Source: Nectonema munidae
Lineage: Eukaryota > Nematomorpha > Nectonematoida > Nectonematidae
DNA: 64,000 bases
NCBI GenBank assembly: GCA_030549495.1
Contig: JAUIRK010001043.1
Span: 1-64,000, forward strand
Direction of reading: 5' to 3'
The notes beneath the pieces were generated by a model that saw nothing but the letters and a program-made list of their open reading frames with translations, was not told where the DNA came from and did no database searches. The position numbers and the translations under genes were made by a program. Shown here piece by piece: positions 36,744-49,300 of this stretch. Each line of letters opens with the position of its first letter. Positions within the stretch are counted from its first letter, which is position 1.

Positions 36744-36822
36744 ATAACGGTTGCTCAAGTATAACAAAGAGGAGTTGAAGTGAAAATATGCCACTTAACA
36801 TTAAAAATATTAAAAACCCACA

Positions 36823-36942
36823 ATGAAGAGCGTCTTCATATTCCTAACCCTTTCAAGCACATTGGGACACCAGTGTTTCAACAAGCGTCTTCTTGATTTA
36901 ACTCATGAGAAAGAAAGTGAAGAATTGAAAAACTATGCCTGA
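36823..36942 (+). CDS. Candidate small secreted peptide (39 aa), unrecognised
   Basis: The ATG is in a fair context (CACAATG) and opens a 39-codon frame starting MKSVFIFLTLSSTLGHQC. That is a Lys, a hydrophobic core and small residues before a plausible cleavage site, which looks like a signal peptide. The rest is hydrophilic (CFNKRLLDLTHEKESEEL). Local GC is above the surrounding DNA. A second frame opens four bases before the stop, at 36935, and runs 25 codons to 37012 (PEAIKRILVPISFKL); the peptide could therefore continue by splicing, or a one-base change could have broken a longer gene. It lies between a MITE array and ferrochelatase exon 1 on the same strand. I do not recognise a family, and a chance frame or an upstream ORF of ferrochelatase is possible. 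Confidence 0.35.
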   Translation: MKSVFIFLTLSSTLGHQCFNKRLLDLTHEKESEELKNYA

Positions 36943-37143
36943 AGCGATTAAAAGAATTCTTGTTCCTATTTCTTTTAAATTGCGGCGCAACTCTGATGTT
37001 TTCAATAAGTGAAGTTTATGATGTTTCGATAGAATGAAAAATACTACTCTTACAACCACTTCATTTTATTTTATGTATATTATAATAAAAATTCATTCTT
37101 CATTTAATGCTTGCTATCATAACTACTTCAGTATTTGAAGATC

Positions 37144-37307
37144 ATGAAATCAAAGATGTTTTTGCATTCAGGACACTTCATTTTCAAAGAGACGCGCTTC
37201 TTAAGAAGCGCTGGTCAATCACTCAAAACCTCGTTGAGTTTAAGCGATGCCTCTTCGACAAAAACTTCTACAACCTTGAAAAATCACGAAAGCAATCACC
37301 CCACAAA
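37144..37307 (+). CDS. FECH: Ferrochelatase exon 1: start and mitochondrial transit peptide
   Basis: Translation begins [15 protein letters not shown] and stays open for 54 codons plus two bases. It is rich in Ser, Thr, Lys and Arg with few acidic residues, as expected of a matrix-targeting leader. An in-frame TAA at 37120-37122 lies upstream. A second in-frame ATG at 37156 is an alternative start. The donor reads AAA|GTGAGG and leaves phase 2, exactly what exon 2 needs; the split codon gives Asn55. A TCAGT-like initiator lies near 37128, so the 5' leader could be very short. This exon has no homology signal of its own, so its assignment is inferred. Confidence 0.75.
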
Positions 37308-40300
37308 GTGAGGAAACTTTGCCTTGCTATTATTTTGATTATATTGCCTTGTGCCACTAAGAAATTCATTTAGTCAATTATTTACCCTAAGACGGGTTCT
37401 AACCTCTCTTTGAGAATTTTGAATTCTTACCCAGTCTCAAATATGATGTCAATAAAGTTACTTATCATTAAATATGCGAATAGCAAAACTTTTTTTTTTA
37501 GCATTTTATATTTTTTATCAACTCCATTTCCACTGCAATGCCTCAATTAACCGCGTAAATCTTTCATAAACGGCATATGTTGTTGGCTCTAAATTTTCGG
37601 TCCTCAAAGCGTTAAGAGGGACAGCATATCACGTGTTATAGTTTTAATTTAGGAATTGTGAACTTTTTTTTAGGAAAACTCAAATATGAGATTGAAAAAA
37701 CACTTTTGTTTTCTTTAAATAAGAAGGAGGAATGGTATATCTTGGTTTGTATATTATATTTAAAATTTGTTTACTTACTCATCACGTTAACATATGTTGT
37801 CATACCTAAATAACTTCTTAAAGACGTGATTTCAAATCAACATATGCAGTAGTAAGCCTCTCTCAAATACAATCGATCACATTTAAAAAGTCGTATTGGA
37901 GAGTAAGTCGTTACAAAGGGGTTTCAAAAATTATCCCTTTTTTTGATAACGACATGGCAGCATTACAACTTGTTTATTTTTTATCAATAAAACATAATTT
38001 GATTATATGCATGAAATTAACATAAAAATCAATCATATTTTAATTAAAAATTTTAAAAAGTAAACATTTATTGAAATAATACTAATTTTAATTGATATTT
38101 AAAAAAAAAATCATTACCATGAGATATAAAATAAAAATATAAACCTGGCTATACATAATATATCAACATTTTAAATTGATGTTGTATTTGAGCTTTTAGG
38201 CAAGTATCTTTGAGGAAGTCATATTGTAGAGGTGTCGTATTTCAGAGGGGTTGCGATACTGGAAAACCAGAAAATTCATATGGTAAATTAAAATGTCTAC
38301 CCATTAAAATAATTTTTTAAAAATTTATTTAATTGGCTTAATGTTAGAAGTAGTGTTGGAGTTTGGGAAATATAAAATCCTCCTTATTATGTTGAACTTC
38401 CATTTTTCTGTATTTATATGAGATAAAGTATTACAGTTTAAGATTTCTTTTTATAAATTTCAGACTAATCTACATTAATAAAGCCATATCTCTATTAGAC
38501 GAATCATTTCACCGATTCATATTAGACCAATCGTTGTGGGAGCAACCGTATCAAACCTATTTAAAAATATTCTTCTGTGACGAAAAATTCCTACCTGTTT
38601 TGTTCACAAGAAAAAATGGACGACTACTAGTCTATCACCACTCTTCCATTTTCTTCAGTACTTGAAATTTTAACCTACAGATCAATGATCACTATTTCAT
38701 TGTATTAGGAGCGGATAAAAATTCAGATTTAGAGCCACAACGAAAAAATGGAATTTAAAAACTGTGATTTAGAGTAGATAAAGTTTTTCTTTTAAAATTC
38801 TATAATTACTCAAATGGAAGTAAGCATGTTGTTATTGCTGTTCACTCTATATTTTCCTTATCTTTTCTTACTAAAATTTTTATTTTATTTTCTTTAGTGT
38901 GAAGACTGCCGTAGTGATGTTGAACATGGGAGGTCCTGAACGGATAGAAGATGTCTATGAATATCTTTGCCGCATTTTTTTGGATAGCGACATCATGAAG
39001 CTTCCTTTTCAGAGGTGAAAAACTTTTCCAGATAATATTCACCACGGTCACGTCTTTCATTTCAGCTTTTTGTCATTTGCTCACGTTGTTTCGCTATCCT
39101 ACCCTTTTGAATGTTTGGTGCAAATGCACTGCTATAGTAGCAAAAAGTGGGAATATTGAATTAAAGACATAAAACATATTTATCAAATTTGATCCAGCTT
39201 TGATTGATTACCCACTCCTGTGTCTTCTTCTTTCTTATTATTGATTCCTTTTTCCATTTAAATTCCGTAGTAATTAATAGCAGTAATTGAAGTTACAGTA
39301 GTAACCCATATACAGTAGTAGAACAGTAGTAGAAAACTGGATTAGAATTCTGAACTAATCTATATTTTAATAATTCGCTAGCGCACAATACCGAAACATA
39401 TATTTTTTTGTTTAACGGCTATTTTATATAAACAAAAAATGTTTAACCCGTTATCGACAACAGTCAACATATGTCGACTTTACAAAAATGTGAATCGCCT
39501 GCGTTTATTAATGCTTTTTAATACAAATCTTCTGCTTTATACCAGATATCGTCTGATTATTCTGGTCGCTAACGGGTTAACAGCTTTTTTTTTTTTGCGA
39601 TTTCAGGTTCTATCATAGTGGTGTTGTCAGTATCAATTGATGATGCAAATGTTAATCTGTTATTGCTGTTTTGAATTTAGTTCAAGTAAAAAAATGTTGG
39701 TTCACCACAATTTGTTGAAGAAAAACACGTAATCAATTTTCGCTAAAATTTATTTATTTTAGAAAAAAAAATAAAAAATTTAAAAGTGAAATTTTTTATT
39801 TTGCCTCAGTTAAAATTAATACTTAATGCGCGTATTAATACACTTGTAACTTTTTGCAATCACTTTTTCAAATTCCTCTTATGAAAACTAAAAATGCCAC
39901 ATGTTCCCTACCCCTTCTCTAGCCGGTATGTGTGCGTGTGCCATCTCTTTATTGCTGTTACTTGATCGCCACTCTAATGAAATCTATGCAATAGAGCAGG
40001 CTTTCCCATCGTCCGAACATTGGAGTTTCGAGTGTTTGGGGTTCTGTGAAAAAGTTGAATGTATAAAATGTTTAATAAACGCATTCTAGAAGTGGATAAA
40101 TAACCTTTAAAAAATATTCCTCCGCTAATTTAGATTTTTATATTATATGATATACGTTTATCCCTTGCCCTACACTTTCTTAGGTCTAAAAAAAGTTTCA
40201 AATGTGTCAGAATCAAGGATTCTCCAAAGTATTTCTGAAGCAAAAAGAGTTCTGCTTCTGAAAAAGTATGGCAAACCCTATAATAGACTATAGCAGTGCT

Positions 40301-43300
40301 GCTGACCATGCTTTACTCAAACAAGAGCAATTTTTTTGTAAAAAAGTATCAACGGGCATAAAAATTTTAAATGTGTAAATAAAGATTACACAAAGAAAAA
40401 TTTCAACATTTTTAAGAGCAAGAACTTGAGTCAAAAATCTTTGCTTTCTTTTCCTAATTCTTTTTGCTTTTTAGTACTTTGAGCTCGGAAGAACACTTTC
40501 TTTCATTTGCAGTATTTTAGCCATGGGAAGTCCATAACTATTTGCTCTAAAAGGAAAACTCATGAATTCTACACGCCCTTCTAAGTTTCAGGTTTCTTAT
40601 CTACGAAATTGTTTGAACTACTTTGCGTGCAAAATCTTCAATACCCGAGGACACACTTTTGCCCTCGGGCACCGTTTTAGCCCCCCCCCCCCCCTGGACT
40701 CTAGAGCGTATTTGTGTGTGCTCATTCATGCTAAAAAAATTATCCATCCCCCAATGAGCCTTAAACTTTCTACTATGCAACCTTAAAACTGATGAGGGAC
40801 CAATGATCCCAATATTTCGACCGAAGCTTCAAAGATCACAAGCTTGACTGACCACCTGTATTTACCTTAACCGATTTAATCCCAGAAAAAAACGGACGAG
40901 AGTAAGTATTTAGGTGTAAAACTACTCTTAGACGGAGAATTTCTCTATGTCATTTAAAATGGCTGTCAGAATAAGCAGATTTATATTTTGCTAGACTTCT
41001 ACCGTTGGAAGGTAGACGTGTTTGTAGAATAAGCTGTTTTTATTGAGAAGGTGCATCTGTGCTGCTTGTGTTGAACTATGAGCATTACGCCCCAAGATAT
41101 GGTATTATCATAGCCAGGAATCAAAATAACTTTGATCATTTGTAGACTTTGAAAAAATTCTCGGTTTTTTTGGGGGGGGGTTTTTTTCAAAATTCTGTGT
41201 TTTTTGAAAAACCCCCCCTTTTTTACCCAAACCTTAGGTTTTTTTCTTTAAAATTTTTTTTAAAAATTATAAAATTTTTTTTTTAAAAAAAAAGGCAACG
41301 ATTTTTTTTTCTTTTCTCAATTTAATAAAAACATCTAAAAAAAAAAATAAATAATTTAAAAAAAAAAAAAATATTATTTTTTTTTTTATTTTTCGCGAGA
41401 TTATACAAAATTTTTTAAATTTTTTGGCCATTTTTTCTCTTTTTTTTTTTTTTTTTTTATTAACTCCCACACCCCATCAAAAATTAATAATAAGGAAAGG
41501 TAGGGGGGGCGGGGGGGGGGTGGGTGTTGTGGTGTTTGTTTTAGTTTTCACTATAAAAAAAATTTTCCTACAATGCCTAGTGGAATAGATGTTTAACTAA
41601 AAAGAATCTTATTTTATCTTTATTTCGGCATGAACCCACCATTTGGCATTCATTCATTTTTTTTTAAATTACGCGAATAAAAATGATTTTTCCGCTCAAA
41701 TTACACTACAACTTTTTATCAAAAAAAGTTAAAACCAAAAGTGTAGAAAACAAATCGCATTCATATCCTGTTAATGAGTATAAAAAATATAGATATATTA
41801 ATTTGAATTTTTCAATCTATCTTCTTAAAAAAAAATTTTTTAGGTGACTTGTTGGCTCTAAGTTGAGCAAGTGTGTGTCTTAATTTAATTGATAGTGTTT
41901 CTTCATATGTGTCGATTTTTGGTGGAGGAATATTTATGAGCTTGCTATGTTTGAGTGTGGAGAGATAGTCGGTTACCGCTTGTGTGTGTATTGCTTTGTT
42001 GACGCTTGTTTGATTGCTTTGACATGTGTCATAAAAGATAAGTTCGTTGTCTTGAAATATAGTATTTTTCATGTGCCTGTGTGGTTTTTGAGCGCGGTAG
42101 AACTTGTTTAATGGGTGGTGTTTTTGTGCCGCTTTGGCTCTCAAGTTAGACGCGTGTAAATCAATGTGTTTTTTAAGAGAAAGTATGGATGTTTCTGTGT
42201 GAAGATGTTGTATATTAGTGTACACGGTGTTACCTGTTGCTAAACGCAGTGTTTTGTTTTGAATTGTTTGTATCTTTTTCAAGTTAGTCTGAGATATAGC
42301 AGATCCCCATATTGTGGATCCATATTCTAGTATGGGTCGTGTAATGTCTTTGTTTTCCCCCCATTTTGTGCCACTTAATGCTCTAATAATGTTTACAGTT
42401 TTGTTTGCTTTTTCATGAGTGTTTTGCGCGTGTTTGTTGTATGTGTGTTTGGGGTCGAATGTTAATCCTAATATTTTTGGGTTTTTATTAGTGTTTATTA
42501 AGGTTTGTAAGATTGAGTTTTGTATTTTGTTCAGTGTTTGCTTGGGTGAAAAGTGTTGATTGAGATTTTTCTGTGTTGATTATTAAATCATTTTGTTTTA
42601 ACCATATGTTTATCTTGTTTAAATAAGATTGAATCTTTTTTTTTTTAGCTAATTCGGTACTTGAGTGTGTTGATGTTATGGTAATGTCATCAGCGTATGT
42701 GTTTCGGCTTATTTGATTGTTGTCTGGTGTTGGTATGCCTGACATGTAAATGTTGAAAAGTATAGGAGAAAGTGAACTACCTTGTGGAACGCCTGGATGT
42801 GGGTTTCTTATGTGGGATTTACTGTTTTGGTACTCTGTGTACGAGTATCTTTCGCGTAAGTAGTTTGCTATAAACTTAATGTATTGAGCATTAATGGTCG
42901 TGTTTTTAACAAGTTTATGAATGAGAAGGTTAATGTTAATTGTGTCAAGCCCGAAGTTAGATCATGTGTTGCTGTGATTGTGCGGTGAAAAGGTTTTTTG
43001 GTGTTAAATCTGCTGGCAATGATGTTGTGTAGTACTGTGGTAGTTGAATGCCATTTTGTGAAAGATGTATGAAATGTCCTTTTGTATGTTTTTCAAGAGA
43101 ACTTTTTGATTGGAGAAAGCAGAGAAATAGGACGATATGATGAGCTTATGTTTTTGTCTTTGCCTGGTTTTGGAATAGGGATAAGTCGTGACGTTTTCCA
43201 AATATGTGGAATTGTGTTGTGTTAATAGCTAAATTAAAAATGTGTGTTAATAGGGAAATGGCAGTTGGACCTAAGTGTTTAAGGAGCTTTACTAGATTTT

Positions 43301-46300
43301 GCGTTATGAAGTGCCTCTGATACTTCTTTTTTGTTAATGCTTATGTGAGTCTTAGGCAGTTGATTTACTGCTTTATTTGATGTTTTGTTACTTTGCTCTT
43401 CTTAGGATGTTTGTGAATTGCTTGTTGAAAGCTTCTGCAATTTGTGTCTTGTTTTTTTTCGTTTTTCCATTAAAACTTATGTTTCGATTTATATCGGTGT
43501 GTGATTTTTTATTCTATAGATTTTTGATCGTGATCCAATCAATATGTTTGTTCGTGTGTTAGTTTTGTGTGACCAGTTAGATGAAATATGTTTTTGCGTA
43601 TGTCAAGTGTATGTTTATTTATTTTATGTGATATGAGTTTGTTTAATGTGTGTATTTCTTGGTTGTTGTAGTTGGTGTGTCTTAAAATGTGTCTCTTTTG
43701 TCGATAAGTGTTTTGATGTCATAAGGTAAGGGTTTGTGTCGTGATTTTCGATATTTCCTTTCGGTATGTTTAAATTGCCAGCTTGTTAAATGCTACAAAT
43801 CTACATTCCTTTTCATACCATTCAATCGCTGTTTTTGACTAATTAATTCTTTCCTCAATTTGCATAAAGTTGACCAGTGCTCAACCAATTTTTAAGTGGG
43901 CCCACTTTTTTTTGCAACGATTTTTTATTGAATCAATAAAAACAATTGTGTATTCACAAAGGACAAATGAAACATTTGCATAAACGCATAAAGATATGAC
44001 ACACACAAAATTATATCGTTGGAAGATTTCTTTCGTGAATCTTCTTTTGAATCTTCTTCAGGGAGGGTGCGTGGGAGTTGGAGAACGAAAAAGAGCAAAA
44101 AGAGTGGTGCGCCTGCCCGTGGCTGCCTTTTATACTGACGAAGCCAACGGAACTTGAGGCACTCCTCTGATAGGCTGGGCAGTTATCACCAGTTGTCGTT
44201 AACTGCTGGCGCGAAATTGAGGAGAAACTCCCATTGTCCAGCCAATGGAGAGTGGGCAACTTGATGAGCTGGAGGGCAGTCGATAGGTCCTATCTTCATG
44301 GCATCTTATTCCTCCTGCAGGCGCTGGTGGCGAGAATCTCGCCAGTTGCTTTCTTGATCTTTGGATGAAAGAGTCCCAAATTGCTTTGAAGAAAACGTGC
44401 CATTCCCTCGAACCGAGGGAGTTAGTACACTCCCAAATCTTCAGGATTTGTTTAGGAGACTCGGGACGGTGCGTCCGCTGGGTTATCTTCGAACTTGACG
44501 TATTCCATTGCGTTCCGCAAGGTGTCCGTCCATTTTCTTGACGCATCCAGCCTTAGAAGAAGCATTGCCTGTCTGGGTGATTTGCTTCCCAACTTGCGAA
44601 TGCAGCCAATCGTTGCAGTGGAGTCGGAGATGATCTTCCTTGAAGGCCATAGGAAATGAGCGAGTATGATTGCTAGAAGCTCCAGGTCCGTAATGTGCCA
44701 AGCTCTGTGGCAGACAGGAATGGTCTAAGCTTTGCCGTTTGCAACCATACCCAGGCCTTTTAACGAGGTGTACCACGTCATACGCTGGAGCAGGATCTAC
44801 CAGGGTCCATGGGATTAGGATGGAGTTGATGATGTAGGGAACCGCGAGCTGAATCAGCTGACCGCGGTCTGCCGCATCTTCCCAATTGAAGAGCGCGGTG
44901 ATGATCCGGAATTTACCAGGCAGCGTAGCGGCGTAGTAATTCAGGATACGCATCACCTTCTGTTTCCACTTGAGGGGGACTTCATCAGACGATATTTATT
45001 AAAAAGCAGAAGATTCAGCATACACAAAACTATTTGAAAAAGCAGACTTAGTATAGAATCAGCATTAGTGTTACGATTAAGGTTAGGTTTAGTGTTAGCT
45101 CGATCGTATATGCATGCATACCTGTTAACACTGATTTAGGTGTTTCACGTTTGTTAGATGATGAAGCCTTTAGCTTAGATGGATGGACCAGGCCCAAAGT
45201 GCCTGCCTACACACTACATACATATTGACGTTAGACACCCAATATACCCTGAGATACCTAAATCGCAAAAAGAGAGGTATGCCGATTCATACCCAATTCT
45301 ACTCCACCTCTTTTCAGCAAGTTTGGAAAGTTTCTAGCGAAGAGAAGAACTCCCAAAGTTCAGCAGCACTACACGGAGATTGGTGGAGGATCGCCCATTG
45401 CTCGCATAACCAACGAACAGGCCACATCCCTAACCCACATTCTCAATCAAGAGCTGCCGGATTTTGCGCCTTTCAAGCACTACTTGGCTTTTCGCTACGC
45501 GCATCCCTTAACGCACGAAGCTCTTTCCCAAATTCAGAAGTTCTTTGTACTCTTCCTTTCATCTCTCACTTTTTCTATCATCTCGCTTATTTGTCTTGGT
45601 TTAGAGAGGGCGCTGAAAGGATCGTATTTTTTTCGCAGTACCCGCAATACAGCTGCTCCACAACAGGCAGTAGTTTGAATGAGATTTATCGTTTTTTCAC
45701 CAACTCCAACAACAGAAATGTCCGCGCCAAAAAGCTCTCTCTCATCGATCGCTGGCACACTCACCCTGGTTTGATAAATGTTATTAATTTTTTCTTATTA
45801 TCTTTGCTTGCGACACACACCTAAACTCAATTATAACAAAGACTCTTATTTTAGCTTAAAACATGAGGACCAAAGGATCTAAAAAATTTTAAAGAACATA
45901 AAAAAGTTTGAATTTTTATTCAAACATTTCTGAGCTTTTTCAATTTTTCTTGCTTAAACCGTACAAAGCCTATTCTTTGTATTTCGCCATATGTGAACTT
46001 AAAATGTTCTCTCTCTATCTCTAATCTTGCAAAGAGTAGACATCAAACTGAATTCTTGCTTGCACAATCCTTTTGTCATGAGAATTTTTTTTCTTTCTCT
46101 CTAAAAATTGTCAGTTCAAACCAAAATTCAATTGTAATAATAAATAATATTTTATATGATTAATAGTTGTTTTTACGGTTAGAATTTTTTTTTATAATAA
46201 TTGTAATACTCTAGCTTTTCATTGAGCTGTATCAACATTTTTATTTCTCATTTTTCTTCCTCATATAAAAAATATGGATCTATCAGCGTTTCTTAATTTG

Positions 46301-49300
46301 AATTTTTCAATCTATTTAACTTCAGTAAAATCCCCCTAAAAAAATTTTTCCACAGATTTCATATTACAAGAAAATGGATTTATCTTCCATTCTTCTTTTT
46401 TGAGTTTAAACAAATCTTAAAAAAATAAGTGATGTCCGCGCTTTAAAGTATGATTAGAAAATGTAGACTATTGATTGAAATCCTGACTACACTAAATTTT
46501 TATTTTGAAAGAAAAAATATTTCAATGTAATACTCAATGTCGAACTGTTTCCATAAAAAAATTGCTCACCTGAATTCTATTTTCTCCTAAAAGTCGGCGA
46601 TTCGCCCACAGCTGAGAAATCCTAGATTAGATTTTGGGATTTTTGTATCAGGATGATATCTAGATGTGTAAATGATTTTCCTACGTTTCAGGCATTCGCA
46701 CAAAATATAGAAAAGGCAATTTCCCAATTTCCGATTGAAGTTCAGAAAGACGTCATTATTCTCTTCTCAGCACACTCTCTTCCTCTCTACGTATTGCTTC
46801 ATCCTTTTTTGATTCTTGAATGCAGTCCCAAAAAAATTGAATTTGAACTCTTTCATTGTTTTTTTGAATCGATTGAGTTTCATTAATTATTATTATTGCT
46901 GCAACTTCTCTCTTATTACTTTTGTTTAAGTTAAGGAAATTTCAATTTGAAGAATAATAGTTATACATTGAGGTACTATTTCATAAAATGAAATCAATTG
47001 TAGGTATCAAACAGCGCCGAACCCGACATGCCTTACAAACAAGTAGTCATTTAGTCTGGAATAGTGTTGAAATGAGTACCGCGTTTCAAGAATCGTTTTC
47101 GTTTACAAAAATATTGAATGAAAGCCGGAAACCCATAAATATTTGGTTTTTTTTAATTTTACAGAGTTTTGCGATCTATTACGTTGTTGTTGCAATCAAT
47201 TACGTCAGTTTTAAAAAAAATTAAAATAAAATTTTATTTACTAACAATCAATATGCTCATCGTTTGAAGATTTGTTGATGTACTTATAGCATATTTCTGT
47301 AATTTGCGATCCGAACTAGTGATTCGGCTTTTCAGCTAACGCACTCTTGTCTTGTCACCAAATTTTTCCTTTTGCCGAAACAATTTTCAATTGGATGCAA
47401 AAATGGGCAGTAGGGCCGTAAAAACATCACATTAAATCCTTCAAAGCACAAGTTTCGGCCACGATGAATTGATGCATTCATTGTTCATTATTATCAATAC
47501 TGGATTTTCAATATTTACAGCTCAGAACATTTCAATTTCAAATCGTTAAGACACTCTTGAAATTCAACTATGAGCATATTGATTGTTAGAAAATAAAATT
47601 TTATTTTACATTTTTTTTATTTTTCTTATTTTTAAAACGGACGTAATTTATTGTAACAATGACGTAATTGATTGCAATAACGACTTAATAGATTGAAAAA
47701 CTCTGTTCTACAAAATTGAAACATCTCTTACATTAGCAAAAAAATACAATTTTTATCGATCTTTTTTATAAAATAACTTTTTAAAAATATTTGAGCATGC
47801 AAAGCTTTGCAAGAAAGCTTTATTCAATTTTGGAAGCAATTGAAAAAGATCTTTCTGATTCAGAACTTGTAGGCTTTATTGTCAATGAGGTAGAATGAAT
47901 TCTTCAACTTTACATTATTAATTTTCAAAATTAAATTTTTTTTTCTAGAATTTAAAAAGTAGCGATCATTAATGTAATTTCAAAAGAAAATATTTTTATT
48001 ACATTCTTCATTGAATATCATTTCTGCTAAAATTTTCAATCTAAAAATTTTCAAAGATAGAAACAACGAAATTTATTTTATTTTGGGTACTGCCATTTTA
48101 CATAAAAACCGTTCGTGTACCGAGATTCAGAACTCGTGTTTCAACACTAGTGGATTAATTGGTTAGTGACCAGAGGCGACTATACTCGCCTTTATAAAAA
48201 TATGATCGTCTGTGTATACAAATTATTTTTAATACAAATCATCCGCTTCACATTAAATATCTTCCGATTATTCTCGTGATTAATATGAGAAATTCAAGAA
48301 AATTAAAAAAATATTTAAAAAAAAAGTAAAAAAGTGGTATTCTTTCATAACACTGAACAACAAAAAAATTTTTACTGGAGATGTGTAAAGTGATTTAGAC
48401 TAATTTGGGTACGCTGATTTAAAAAATCATAACCGTTTTGCTGTATCACGTCAGGATTTTCAGTAACAGAAATATTCCCAGACCAGATGTCATTTGACAG
48501 TACACACAATGCCTAAGGAAATATGATTTAACATCTAAGTTCGTTTTTCTTCAATTACACGGAAACACTTGACAAATATTGCATAAGAAAAGCAAGGCAT
48601 AAAAGAATAAAAAAAAAGGTAAATCAAAAGTTGATTAAAACTTTTTTTTACTAATGTAAAATAAAAAAAATGTTCTAGAAGAGTGTTTCCCAAACTGTGT
48701 GTCGCGACACAGTAGTGCGTCGCAAAAACTTTCCAAGTGTGTCGCGAGATTTTTTAGAAATAATAAAAAGATACAGTTATCCCTCAATTAACACGATTTT
48801 GATTAACGCGGTTCAATTATTAAATTTTGAAAACTTTCCGTTTTCTTTCGGCATCAACCGAAATCAAATCCAAAAAGCGAGAAAGACTTCTCGGAATTGA
48901 AGATGATGAAATGCGAGTTTGCTTGTCGTCTTTGGACCCTCAATGGAATTTAATTTGTTCTCGAGAGCAAGCTATTGTTTGTTCGCACAGTTTCCTTCTG
49001 TTGCTACTTTAATATTAGTGTTTAATGGATTACAAGGTTACTGTTAATTATAATACTTCATTTAATAGTTTTTTTGAAATATTTGCTTGGTGGTGTGTCG
49101 CGAAATTTTTCTATGTAAAGATCGCGGCTCAAAAAAGTTAGGGAAACACTGTTCTAGAATGTATATATTTGTGAATTTAAGATCCAGGCTGATAGCAGAA
49201 TGATCCCAAAAATGGACAACAGACGCTGTCCAGTTTTTTTAGCTGAAATCAATAGAAATTTATAATGAAGTGGTATGCTTTGTCTCGTACATGATTTTCA

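Noticed and set aside
41267-41470. Minus-strand 67-codon frame
   Set aside because: Pure low-complexity Lys/Phe from homopolymer runs in a suspect assembly stretch.
45060-45095. Telomere-like GGTTAGG phrases
   Set aside because: Only one short irregular stretch (AAGGTTAGGTTTAGTGTTAG) with no tandem array.
45534-45764. Minus-strand 76-codon frame
   Set aside because: It is the antisense shadow of ferrochelatase exons 3-4.
45183-45824. 213-codon open frame spanning ferrochelatase exons 3 and 4
   Set aside because: Its first two thirds read exon 3 in the wrong frame; only the part after 45605 is true ferrochelatase coding. The real product needs the 65 bp intron removed.
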